Of a stretch of 64,000 bases of DNA, positions 56,362-64,000 are shown piece by piece. The stretch spans positions 2,604,001 through 2,668,000 of the forward strand of contig NZ_CP063785.1 of NCBI RefSeq assembly GCF_025860405.1, in the 5' to 3' direction. Every line of letters begins with the position of its first letter. Position 1 is the first letter of the stretch. Both the position numbers and the translations under genes were made by a program. The notes below the pieces were generated by a model. It saw only the letters and a list, made by a program, of their open reading frames with translations. It ran no database searches and was not told the origin of the DNA. The DNA comes from Tolypothrix sp. PCC 7712. Its GTDB lineage: Bacteria; Cyanobacteriota; Cyanobacteriia; Cyanobacteriales; Nostocaceae.

Positions 56362-57370
56362 TATTAATAGGTTTTTTATTTTCAAAAAATCATCATTGCC
56401 GCCAAAATTTGAAAATGTTACGTAAGAAAAATATAAGGCTGGATTTTCGCCGCAAAAACTAAAATTAGATAAAAAATGGAAACTAAAACTGGTAGTTTTG
56501 TGAGCTGTTTTATTTTGTAAAATGAATAAAATACTGTGACAAGGTAATTTTTTAAGCAATTGCACTATTAGATGTTTCACTTCTAGATATCAAAGAATTA
56601 GTTACTTGCAATTTAGATTAGCTTTGATATCTGATACATCATTTATCGAAAAAAATTGAGTTTTAGTGAATAATTTGCTTTTGGCAAACTCCAAGTTTCA
56701 AGATGGACTGAGTTACAGCAGATTGCCAGTTGGTAGGGCGGATAATTATAAGTGCATAGCACTGCAATGCGCCTACTTGAGTACCTCATTATTTACCTAA
56801 AATAAGCTGTAGATTGATAATTACATATACATTCATTATTTGTTTTTATTTAAATATTTTTCTACGAAAAAATAAAAATATCCTAAAAATTACCTGCTAT
56901 GAATAGCACACTTGAATATGTGAGATTAATTCTTCTTTGGGTATAAGGGAAGTAATCCCTCATATATCATGTAACTAGCAGATATGTAGTCAAGGATTGA
57001 TGGTAGTTGCTGAATCTTGCAAATGCATCAAATATACTGTTATATAAAGTTTTTAATGTCGAAATTTAAATATTTATCAGTAAAAACGGCAAAAGCAGGA
57101 GATTAAGACCTAAAATACATAGACTAATACTATATACCACTGTTTCTAGTGTTAACATTGAGATTAGATTTGTAAAATTTACTAGTATCGATGTTCTACT
57201 GGTCTGTTTTTCAGCAGTTAAATCAGCAAACTCCATCTGCAAACTTTGATATTACTTACTAATGTAAGGACTGCAATATGAGACACAGGATAAAAACTTA
57301 GAACTATATCCAGCAACGATTCGGTGCTTTACCACTAAAACAAAATCATATATAGCTAAGTATAACAAAA
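56362..57370. other. AT-rich intergenic region, no gene seen
   Basis: About 1 kb with stops in all frames and no family match by eye. It separates the WcaF-like gene from the second VirB10-like gene and must hold that gene's promoter. I compared it with the decayed gene beside copy 1 and saw no similar piece. Confidence 0.45.
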
Positions 57371-58966
57371 ATGCTAATCTCTTCAGAAAGTCCTCCACAA
57401 GATTTAGTTCTACTCAAATCTGATAATTCTCCGTTAGAGGTACACTCTGATGAATGGGAATCACGAATAGCACAATTAGTTGGTTTTGAAGATGAATCTG
57501 CATCTGTTGATACGGAAGCAGTATCAGAGGCTGCTGAATTGCAGCCATCATTACCTGAACCATCAGAAGTTAAAACTGAGCAGTCACTGTCATCTAATCC
57601 CTTTGCTAAGTTAGGTGTGGTAAGTACTGCCACTTTAGCTATAGTGTTAGTTGCTGGCGCATTTTTATCGCAGTTGATGGGTAGTAATCAAAAGCCCAAA
57701 AAGAATATTATTGTTTCTCCAGAAATGCAGCCGACAACCACAAAAGACTCAATTTCTGAAGATTTAGCAGCAGAAGTAGAAACTCTTAAAACTAAATTAG
57801 CCCTTACAGAACAAGCAGACGCTATCAAATTAGCACAACAAAAATTAAGGAGTGGAAAACTCATATCTGCTTCTCAGGTAGCCAATCAACGAAATTCGCA
57901 ACCAGATACTTTTCCAGATAGACGAACTGTGTTACCTATAATACCAACACCCCCATTACCACCATCAGCAGTTAATGCACCCCGTGTAGTCACTGTTGAG
58001 CGCATTGTCAGACCTCCCTATCCTCAACAAACGCCTTTTCCTCTACCTTCGCTGTTACCACAACCAATAGTTACCAACCCAAATCCTCAGCCATTAATTA
58101 ATATAACTCCATCACCGACACCGAACCCGCTTCAAGAATGGTCAAAGTTAGCAAAGTTAGGTAGCTATGGACAGGTTGCTGTCACTAATACACCTAATGT
58201 GAATGCAACCACTCCGATCAACCAAAGAAATGAGCCAGTACAGCCACAGAGTAATAATCCTCAGCCTGAACAACCCAGACAGCAAACTTCTGTGGTTAGT
58301 CAAGTATCATCGCAGAGTCCAAAATCTATAGCCATTGGTAGTAGTGCTAAAGCTGTTTTGGCGACAGCAGTATTTGGAGAAACCAGTAAATCTTCCAATA
58401 GCGATGACAAAAATGTTTTTGTAGTACGTTTAAAAGAGCCATTAAAAGCAGTGGATGGTGCGATCGCTATTCCTGCAAATACCGAATTATTAGCTGAAAT
58501 TGGTTCTCTTTCCGAACAAGGCTTACTGCAAATGAAAGTAGTAAAAATGATTGCCAAAGATAATGGAAATCTTACGGAAAGAAGCTTACCAGAAAATGCG
58601 ATGATGGTGCGTGCATCCCAAGGTAGACCTCTAATCGCCAACCAATTCCCTAATAGGGGTTCATCTATTTTAGGTATGGATATAGGACTATTTGTCTTAG
58701 GTGGCCTTGGTAAAGCAGCAGAGTTAACTAACCGTACAGAATCTCAAGTTGTGACTACAAATGCTGGTGGTACTGTCATTAGTAATACCAACCCACAACG
58801 CAACATTTGGGCGGGAGTTTTAGAAGGTGGAATGAACACTGTGGTTCCCCAAATTACCCAACGCAATCAACAAGCGATCGCCCAAATGAGCCAAAGAACT
58901 AATGTTTGGTTTTTACCTGCGGGTACAGCAGTTGAAATCTACGTTAATCAATTGATGCAATTGTAA
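57371..58966 (+). CDS. TrbI/VirB10-like envelope protein (copy 2)
   Basis: A 531-residue paralogue of the protein encoded at 13954-15561, with the same plan: cytosolic part with a shared WE(S/T)(R/Q)IA(Q/K)LVG motif near residue 35, transmembrane helix (about 78-100), short coiled coil (AEVETLKTKLALTEQ), Pro-rich periplasmic linker (about 185-310), and a beta-rich C-terminal domain with IGSSAKAVLATAVFGETS and the end WFLPAGTAVEIYVNQLMQL. The linker differs strongly between copies while both ends are kept. VirB10 proteins bridge inner and outer membranes. With no T4SS genes near, a role as a bridge for the EPS machinery is my inference. A terminator hairpin follows at 59222. Confidence 0.65.
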   Translation: MLISSESPPQDLVLLKSDNSPLEVHSDEWESRIAQLVGFEDESASVDTEAVSEAAELQPSLPEPSEVKTEQSLSSNPFAKLGVVSTATLAIVLVAGAFLSQLMGSNQKPKKNIIVSPEMQPTTTKDSISEDLAAEVETLKTKLALTEQADAIKLAQQKLRSGKLISASQVANQRNSQPDTFPDRRTVLPIIPTPPLPPSAVNAPRVVTVERIVRPPYPQQTPFPLPSLLPQPIVTNPNPQPLINITPSPTPNPLQEWSKLAKLGSYGQVAVTNTPNVNATTPINQRNEPVQPQSNNPQPEQPRQQTSVVSQVSSQSPKSIAIGSSAKAVLATAVFGETSKSSNSDDKNVFVVRLKEPLKAVDGAIAIPANTELLAEIGSLSEQGLLQMKVVKMIAKDNGNLTERSLPENAMMVRASQGRPLIANQFPNRGSSILGMDIGLFVLGGLGKAAELTNRTESQVVTTNAGGTVISNTNPQRNIWAGVLEGGMNTVVPQITQRNQQAIAQMSQRTNVWFLPAGTAVEIYVNQLMQL

Positions 58967-59004
58967 GTAGGTCGGCGAAATTTAAAGATAACTGGCTGAG
59001 GCTG

Positions 59005-59046
59005 TCATTTGTTCTTGGTCATTTGTCCTTGGTCATTTGTTATTGG
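59005..59046. repeat. Three tandem 14-bp units
   Basis: Three copies of TCATTTGTNNTTGG (59005-59018, 59019-59032, 59033-59046) just after the VirB10-like gene. Similar GGTCATTTGT-type words occur in other gaps of the window (for example near 12905). Confidence 0.75.
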
Positions 59047-59221
59047 TAAGGATTTCAAGCCTATTGTTTAAAGCAAGGCTGAATCTTTTTGTAGTATTAC
59101 GAGATTCAGCCCCAAAAATTTCAAGGCATAACAATGTTGTGTGCCCCTACTCATATGTTGTACTGTGTTTTTAAATTGGGATAAAAAACTTATACCAAAT
59201 CAAATAATGTTTGCAACACAT

Positions 59222-59281
59222 CAATATATTCTAGAGGGCAAGGCAGTGCCAATGCCCTCTAGAATATATTGCATTCTTTTT
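59222..59281. terminator. Strong hairpin between convergent genes
   Basis: A 19-bp perfect stem (59222-59240 with 59253-59271), 12-base loop, then CATTCTTTTTTC on the plus strand. It sits between the ends of the VirB10-like gene (+) and the MBL-fold gene (-), so it probably stops transcription from both sides, best from the left. Confidence 0.75.
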
Positions 59282-59292
59282 TCAAATTGGTA

Positions 59293-60207
59293 TTATTTCA
59301 CAGTAAATTTGTAAGTTTCACCGTGATTTAAGTATCTCACCTGAGTTTCTAAACCTGCTGCTGTAACCGCCTGCATAAAATCCTCTAGCGGTGACTTGAA
59401 AACTGTGTAATCGTTATAGTGAATTGGTATAGCAGTCTGGGGAGCAATTATTTTAATTGCTTGTACTCCCTGCATTGCATCCATAGTTAGGAGAATACCA
59501 AATATTTTTGTTCCTCCTAGGTGCAGTAATGCAAGGTCAATGTCAGGGTACTTTTGGGGAATCTCTTTTAACTCTTCATACAAAAGTGTATCGCCCGTAA
59601 TGTAGAGGCGATATAGAGTTTCTTTGGTAGAATTTTGAAACTCTAACATACTGCCCATTACAGGTGGAAGTAAAGCATTGATCGCGCCAGGGCCATGTCT
59701 TCCTGGCATAGCGCTAATTCGCAGTGAATTATTGCCTTTAGTAACAGTCAAACTTTCCCAAGTCTCAAGTGCTTGCGTTGCTTTAAATCCTTTTTGTTTC
59801 AACTTATTTGCTGCATGAGGGGTTGTGATAATTGGTAAGTTTTTGTCGAGTTTTTGCTCGACAACGCGGTCAAAATGATCCTCATGCATATGCGACAGCA
59901 CAATTAAATCCAGGGGTGGTAACTCCGTCATTTCTATTGCTGGATTAGTTTTCCGAGCCGAGCGGATGCCATAATGCAGATGCACGTGTTCTCCTTTATG
60001 GAGAAAGTTCGGGTCGGTAAGTATTGTAAATCCTGCATAGCGCAAAAGCACAGTTGCAGTGCCAATAAATAAGATTTCACCCGTTTCAATATCTGCTTTG
60101 TTGCTGTCTGTAGGCAAGACAAGTTGAGTAGGGTTATCCATCATATCGTGTTCAGCTAAAGACTGATCGTGAAGGCAGCACAGGAGAGAATTTTCAGCTT
60201 TCTGCAC
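59293..60207 (-). CDS. MBL-fold metallo-hydrolase (UlaG-like)
   Basis: A soluble metallo-beta-lactamase-fold hydrolase of 304 residues if read from the GTG at 60207; the ATG pair at 60144/60141 (MMDNPTQLVL) is a more likely start and fits the family's length. The metal motif HxHxDH is His106, His108, Asp110 and His111 in SHMHEDHFD (numbered from the GTG). FIGTATVLLRYAGFTILTDPNF and MPGRHGPG, TGDTLLYEEL and HYNDYTVF are further ligand regions of the UlaG/NAPE-PLD-like group. The substrate is unknown, perhaps a phosphodiester or lactone. It diverges from the flavin reductase gene. Confidence 0.85.
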   Translation of the reverse strand: MQKAENSLLCCLHDQSLAEHDMMDNPTQLVLPTDSNKADIETGEILFIGTATVLLRYAGFTILTDPNFLHKGEHVHLHYGIRSARKTNPAIEMTELPPLDLIVLSHMHEDHFDRVVEQKLDKNLPIITTPHAANKLKQKGFKATQALETWESLTVTKGNNSLRISAMPGRHGPGAINALLPPVMGSMLEFQNSTKETLYRLYITGDTLLYEELKEIPQKYPDIDLALLHLGGTKIFGILLTMDAMQGVQAIKIIAPQTAIPIHYNDYTVFKSPLEDFMQAVTAAGLETQVRYLNHGETYKFTVK

Positions 60208-60350
60208 AAAGGTGAATAAATTTCACTTGCAATTGTTGAATGTTCGACTACTAGTTCACCTCAGTACTTGGGAGCATTCATCGTCCTAAAGACACAGTTA
60301 CACTTAGTACTGGCTCAAATTAAACTGTAATTTTTATTTGGGCAGTCTAC

Positions 60351-60974
60351 ATGATTATTGATCCTTCACAAATTGATCCTAGAAATAGCTACCAATTACT
60401 GATTGGCTCGATAGTTCCCCGACCGATCGCTTGGGTGTCTACAATTGCTAGCGATGGTACGTTAAATCTTGCACCTTTCAGTTTCTTTATGGGTGTGGCT
60501 GCAAACCCACCAACTCTAGCCATTTCTTGTGGTTCTCGTCGTGGGACAAAAAAAGACACACTGGTGAATGTGGAGCAGTCAGGAGAATTAGTAGTCAACA
60601 TCGTTGCAGAAGAATTAGGCGATCGCATGAATCTCACTAGTGGTGAGTTTACGCCTGATGTTGATGAATTTCAAATTGCCGGGCTAACCCCTGCACCTTG
60701 CAAACGCGTGCGTGCGCCGCGAGTTGCTGAGTCACCAATTAATATTGAGTGTTTACTCAAACAAGTAGTTTATGTTGGCAATGAAGGTAGTGAATCGGGA
60801 TTAATTATCGCTGAAGCAGTGATGTGGCATATCCGCGACGATTTACTTACACCTGAAAACACCATTGATATTAGCAAACTACATGCGATTGGTCGTCTCT
60901 CAGGAAATTGGTATACAAGTACTCACGATTTATATCAAATTACTCGTCCTGATAACCAGCCGCCTAGAACTTGA
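60351..60974 (+). CDS. Flavin reductase family (FMN-binding) protein
   Basis: A 207-residue flavoredoxin-like protein. The motif SIVPRPIAWVSTIASDGTLNLAPFSFF (around 19-45, in part), with NPPTLAIS and KKDTLVNVEQSGELVVNI, marks FMN-binding split-barrel proteins that reduce flavins with NAD(P)H or pass electrons. HAIGRLSGNWYT near the end is also shared by the family. The size is typical. It stands alone. The partner is unknown. Confidence 0.88.
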   Translation: MIIDPSQIDPRNSYQLLIGSIVPRPIAWVSTIASDGTLNLAPFSFFMGVAANPPTLAISCGSRRGTKKDTLVNVEQSGELVVNIVAEELGDRMNLTSGEFTPDVDEFQIAGLTPAPCKRVRAPRVAESPINIECLLKQVVYVGNEGSESGLIIAEAVMWHIRDDLLTPENTIDISKLHAIGRLSGNWYTSTHDLYQITRPDNQPPRT

Positions 60975-61151
60975 GCTATGAAGTACTTGGTATAAGTAAT
61001 TATTCACTACCACCTGATAAATACTTGTGCTACATTAAGTAGTGGAATAGTAATACATGAGCAAAGCTATGGTTCGGGTTCTGTATGCCCGTCTGGTGCG
61101 CCAAACTCTGGATTGAGCGCATACCGCCGAGCAATGCGTCACTAATCCTCC

Positions 61152-61220
61152 GTTTGATTAGCTCAGTGGTAGAGCAGCCGAAGAGGTCGGACGTAGGTTC
61201 GAGTCCTACATCAAACACCA
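61152..61220 (+). tRNA. Degenerate tRNA with deleted anticodon region
   Basis: Acceptor arm GTTTGAT / ATCAAAC pairs perfectly, the D arm is GCTC-AGTGGTA-GAGC, the T arm is GTAGG-TTCGAGT-CCTAC, and CCA is encoded. Only 17 bases lie between D and T arms instead of about 23, and they do not form a normal 5-bp stem with a 7-base loop, so no anticodon can be named. It looks like a tRNA with an internal deletion. Confidence 0.65.
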
Positions 61221-61295
61221 AGGAAGTTAGCTCATTGGTAGAGCAATCGACTAATAATCGATGTGTTACAGGTTCGATTCCTGTACTTTCACCCA
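61221..61295 (+). tRNA. tRNA with anticodon AAT (Ile-like)
   Basis: Starts directly after the previous CCA with no spacer. The acceptor arm AGGAAGT / ACTTTCA pairs except at position 1 and with one G-T. D arm GCTC/GAGC, anticodon stem ATCGA/TCGAT perfect with loop CTAATAA (anticodon AAT at 61253-61255), T arm ACAGG/CCTGT, CCA encoded. The loop differs from the usual Ile CTGATAA by one base (G34 to A34), which is rare in bacteria. Confidence 0.75.
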
Positions 61296-61423
61296 AAAAC
61301 CCTGTCCGGGTCAAAAGACAAATTTGCGGAATAGAGCAGTGGTAGCTCGTTGGAATTAGTATCCAAAGATCAGTGGTTCAAATCCACTTTCTGCCCCAAA
61401 AACCCTGTCCGGGTCAAAAGACA
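61292..61423 (+). repeat. 29-bp direct repeat between tRNA units
   Basis: An identical 29-bp sequence lies at 61292-61320 and 61395-61423, each time right at the 3' end of a tRNA. The centre CCC-TGTCC-GGG can form a short hairpin. It probably reflects duplication of tRNA-plus-spacer units. Confidence 0.85.
61325..61398 (+). tRNA. Initiator-like tRNA with anticodon TAG
   Basis: The D arm GAGC-AGTGGTA-GCTC and following G recall initiator tRNA(fMet). The acceptor stem TGCGGAA / TTCTGCC leaves the first pair unmatched, also an initiator feature. The anticodon stem TTGGA/TCCAA is perfect with loop ATTAGTA, anticodon TAG at 61357-61359, which would read the Leu codon CUA. T arm AGTGG-TTCAAAT-CCACT. 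CCA is at 61396-61398 if the acceptor is six pairs long. Confidence 0.6.
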
Positions 61424-61440
61424 CTACCCTGTCACGGTAG
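61424..61440 (+). pseudogene. tRNA-Asp anticodon-arm remnant
   Basis: CTACC-CTGTCAC-GGTAG forms a perfect anticodon stem with a 7-base loop and anticodon GTC (61431-61433), as in tRNA-Asp. No D or T arm is present around it. It directly follows the second copy of the 29-bp repeat. Confidence 0.55.
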
Positions 61441-61946
61441 CCCATGTAACTTAATGCAAAACTCTGCGGTGTAGGTGCTTACTACTAGCGATCGCTCTGC
61501 GATCCGAAGTAGTAACAGTGAAGGCGCTAGAGCAAATGTTCTCTCCCTAACTTGAGTATGTCCCTTCCTTTGTTACATCTGGTTTCTCTAGGGAGACTCT
61601 GGAATTCGCAAGGCGAACGGTATATCTGAGCGCTGTTTTTTCTAGGTTACCTTTGGGTAATTTAGGGAATTTAGCAGTTCTCTTAATCCAGTTTTGGAGA
61701 TGCTATTTGCCCGCAACTGAACTGTAAACACTTGCATTTGCAGAGTTTTAAAATATAATGTAGTATATGTATTACAAAAACAATTAAGTTTATAAATAAC
61801 TGAAGTAAGTAATGTAACACAAAAGTATTTTTATTTTAGCTGTACAAAAAATTAGCTCAACGAAAATAGAGAGTAAATTTTATCAGCCAAAGTTATAAAT
61901 ATTGTGATCAAACTTGCTACAGCAGCTATGATTACCTAAATTAACT
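61441..61946. other. Intergenic region, possibly structured
   Basis: No coding frame seen. The part to about 61720 is less AT-rich than its surroundings and has pairing segments: TTACTACT (61479-61486) with AGTAGTAA (61508-61515), and TCTCCCTA (61542-61549) with TAGGGAGA (61589-61596). It could be a non-coding RNA or decayed tRNA-array DNA. The last 200 bases are AT-rich and should hold the promoter of the slipin gene. Confidence 0.35.
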
Positions 61947-63485
61947 ATGCAATTTTCTATGTGGAAGACTTTCTATATCAAACCTAATGAAATTGGTATT
62001 TTATATCATCGCAGTGATTTTAAAAGAATCTTACAGCCTGGAACCCATACTTATTTAGGTTGGCATTGGCAAGTAAAAACCTATGACCTTAACCAACCAG
62101 AAGCTAATATTAATAACTTGGAATTGTTACTAAGAAATCACAATGCACAATTACAAGAATATTTATTAGTAGTAAGAACTGCATTTAATCAAGTTGCTTT
62201 AGTGCGTGTGGGGCAAACTTGGGTGAGTGTTCTACCCAATCAACTGCGGGCTTTTTGGCGTGGTTTTATTGAAGTTGAATCTCATATATTTAACTTAGAT
62301 GAAAGTTTAGAATTACCTGCTGAATTTGTACAGCAAGTACGTCTAACTACGATAAATGGGCTGAAAAAGTTCATAATTTCTGAATATGAAATTGGGTTGC
62401 TGTATGAGCAAAATAACTTTGTGCGCCCCTTAGAACCAGGAGATTATGCTTTTTGGACTGTGAATCGAGATGTTTCGGTTCGCTCTTTAAGTCGAATTGT
62501 TCCGAATCCTGGCTTTCCTTTAGAAGATGTATTAATTGAAAAGCATCCAGAATTTGTAGCGGCTTACTGCGAGACTGTACAATTACAGAACCAGCAAGTA
62601 GCAATTGTACGCTATCAAGGAAAAGTAATTGCCATTTTAGCACCATGCGATCGCAAACTTTTCTGGCAAGGTGTTGCAGTCGAAGTGATTGACATCAGCA
62701 CCGATGCAAAGTTGCCATCTCGCTTAGTTGCAGAGTTAGTTGCGGGTTTACCAGAGGCTTTATCTTTGAGCCGCAATAGTTTGCATATTTGCGAAGTACC
62801 AGCACAGCACGTAGGTTTATTGTACATTGATCAAGAATTTCAAACTCTACTCCAGCCTGGAAAACACGCATGGTGGGTATTTGGGCGTTCTTGGCAAACG
62901 CAAGTCTTTGATTTGCGTCAGCAAACTCTCGAAGTCTCTGGCCAAGATATCCTTTCTAAGGATAAAGTACCTTTGCGTTTAAACTTAACGGCTGGTTATC
63001 GCATTCTCGACCCCCTGAGAGCCAAAAACGCTTTAGTAGATATTACTGGCTACTTATACAAAGAGCTACAGTTTGCTTTGCGTGGCGCAGTTGGGGAAAA
63101 AACTCTGGATGCGTTGCTAGAGGATAAAGGTGCAATTGATAGAAGCATCTCTGAATATATTCGCCAGAAAACCGCAGACTATGGAATTGAAGTAGATTCT
63201 GTAGGTGTGAAAGATATTATTCTTCCTGGTGAAATCAAGACGATTTTGAGCAAGGTAGTAGAAGCGGAAAAAGCTGCTCAAGCTAACGTAGTTCGTCGTC
63301 GTGAAGAAACTGCTGCTACTCGCAGTATGTTGAATACTGCCAAGGTGATGGAAGATAACCCCGTAGCGTTGCGGTTGAAGGAATTGGAAATACTAGAAAG
63401 AATTGCTGAGAAAATTGAAAAAATTCAAGTTAATGGCAGTTTGGATAGTATTTTAACCGAGTTAATTCGGATTAATCGTGAGTAG
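61947..63485 (+). CDS. SPFH/Band-7 (slipin) family protein with repeated N-terminal module
   Basis: A 512-residue protein. The C-terminal third (about 290-480) is an SPFH/Band-7 domain of the slipin type: VFDLRQQTLEVSGQDILSKDKVPLRLNLTAGYRI (in part), then YGIEVDSVGVKDIILPGEIKTIL and an AEKAAQANVVRRREETAATRS helix. Before it, three similar segments start at about 10, 144 and 286 (EIGILYHRSDFKRILQPGTH, EIGLLYEQNNFVRPLEPGDY, HVGLLYIDQEFQTLLQPGKH), so the N-terminal strand module is triplicated. There is no clear N-terminal membrane helix. Slipins form membrane microdomain scaffolds; the role here is unknown. Confidence 0.85.
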   Translation: MQFSMWKTFYIKPNEIGILYHRSDFKRILQPGTHTYLGWHWQVKTYDLNQPEANINNLELLLRNHNAQLQEYLLVVRTAFNQVALVRVGQTWVSVLPNQLRAFWRGFIEVESHIFNLDESLELPAEFVQQVRLTTINGLKKFIISEYEIGLLYEQNNFVRPLEPGDYAFWTVNRDVSVRSLSRIVPNPGFPLEDVLIEKHPEFVAAYCETVQLQNQQVAIVRYQGKVIAILAPCDRKLFWQGVAVEVIDISTDAKLPSRLVAELVAGLPEALSLSRNSLHICEVPAQHVGLLYIDQEFQTLLQPGKHAWWVFGRSWQTQVFDLRQQTLEVSGQDILSKDKVPLRLNLTAGYRILDPLRAKNALVDITGYLYKELQFALRGAVGEKTLDALLEDKGAIDRSISEYIRQKTADYGIEVDSVGVKDIILPGEIKTILSKVVEAEKAAQANVVRRREETAATRSMLNTAKVMEDNPVALRLKELEILERIAEKIEKIQVNGSLDSILTELIRINRE

Positions 63486-63545
63486 GGAGTAGGGAGTAGG
63501 GATTAGGTATTGGGGACTAGGGACTGGGGAAAGGGAAAAGGGTAA
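63479..63545. repeat. GGGAGTA-type short tandem repeats
   Basis: Units such as AGTAGGG and GGGACTA repeat from the stop codon of the slipin gene onward, leading into GGGGAAAGGG. This is the common purine-rich short repeat of Nostoc intergenic DNA. Confidence 0.7.
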
Positions 63546-63608
63546 ATTACAACCTGTTTTCTTTCCCCAGTTTTCGTTTCGTAATGCTGTATCGATTTTG
63601 AATTTTTA

Positions 63609-63777
63609 CAATACTTGTCGGTTAAGGGCAAAAGGGGAAGGGGAAAAGGGCAAGAAAAAACCTTTAACCTTTACCCTTTCTCCTGCGGAGACGCTACGCG
63701 TAGCTTGCTTCCCCGCAGGGGTACACCTTTTCCCCAAACCAAATTAAGAGTTGAAAATCCTTAACCGAGCAGTATTG
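63609..63777. mobile_element. MITE-like element, copy 2, with nested palindrome
   Basis: Inverted relative to copy 1. The core inverted repeats TCGGTTAAGG (63618-63627) and CCTTAACCGA (63759-63768) extend outward (CAATACT ... AGTATTG). The interior matches copy 1 along its length except for about 44 bases at 63681-63724, which hold a palindrome (CCTGCGG / CCGCAGG with GCTACGCGTAGC inside) of a type repeated in Nostoc genomes. The element has thus been a target for a second repeat. Confidence 0.7.
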
Positions 63778-63851
63778 GCTTCCACCTCGACCATCAATCA
63801 CCAAATAAGCGAAATTACGCCGAGAAATTCTCGAAGACTTCTCACTCTCGA

Positions 63852-64000
<149 letters not shown>

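Noticed and set aside
61085..61345. An 86-codon open frame over the tRNA array
   Set aside because: Its translation (SSVVEQ..., VGSSPTS, VTGSIPV) is the well-known false protein read from tRNA genes; the same bases pair as tRNA arms.

Overview
The window comes from a cyanobacterium, most likely a filamentous Nostocales member (Nostoc/Calothrix/Tolypothrix-like). Signs are frequent HIP1 sites (GCGATCGC), low-GC purine/pyrimidine repeat tracts of the Nostoc type, cyanobacterial families (DUF3122, DUF2839-like, AAA_35-like ATPases, NifU-Rieske fusion), and a compact tRNA array like those of Nostocales mobile elements. This assignment rests on recognition by eye, not on a database search.

Layout. 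(1) 1-6 kb: 3' part of a penicillin-acylase-family gene, small exported or membrane proteins, a MAPEG protein, an alpha/beta hydrolase and a MITE-like element. (2) 6-10 kb: a small membrane protein followed by two adjacent ATPase genes, one with a LuxR-type HTH and one membrane-anchored; it resembles a signalling or conflict module. (3) 11.2-13.8 kb: TPR protein, two tiny membrane proteins and a NifU-Rieske fusion, resembling the set found next to hydrogenase maturation genes in Nostoc, but with no hydrogenase genes in view. (4) 14-59 kb: a large exopolysaccharide island. Its left end, on the minus strand, holds a Wzc-like chain-length ATPase, a decayed gene and a TrbI/VirB10-like protein. On the plus strand follow a glycosyltransferase, a Zn-ribbon protein, a Wzm/Wzt-type ABC exporter with a glycan-recognition C-terminus, two giant secreted proteins with Ig-like and DUF4082 modules, an amino-sugar pathway (acetyltransferase, Gfo/Idh dehydrogenase, two DegT aminotransferases, N-formyltransferase, epimerase, one unrecognised protein), eight more glycosyltransferases, a Tat-exported beta-helix protein, a polymerase/ligase-like membrane protein, a YdcF-like protein and a WcaF-like acetyltransferase. 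A second TrbI/VirB10-like paralogue closes the island. (5) 59-64 kb: MBL-fold hydrolase, flavin reductase, a degenerate tRNA array with encoded CCA ends and unusual anticodons, an SPFH/slipin protein, a second MITE copy in opposite orientation, and the 3' end of katG.

The island reads as one system: nucleotide-sugar synthesis with acetyl and formyl decoration, repeat-unit assembly by nine glycosyltransferases, ABC-type export with length control, and secreted proteins that may bind, trim or anchor the polymer. No outer-membrane polysaccharide exporter (Wza/OPX), flippase (Wzx) or initiating phosphoglycosyltransferase is visible; the VirB10-like proteins at both borders are candidates for envelope-spanning parts.
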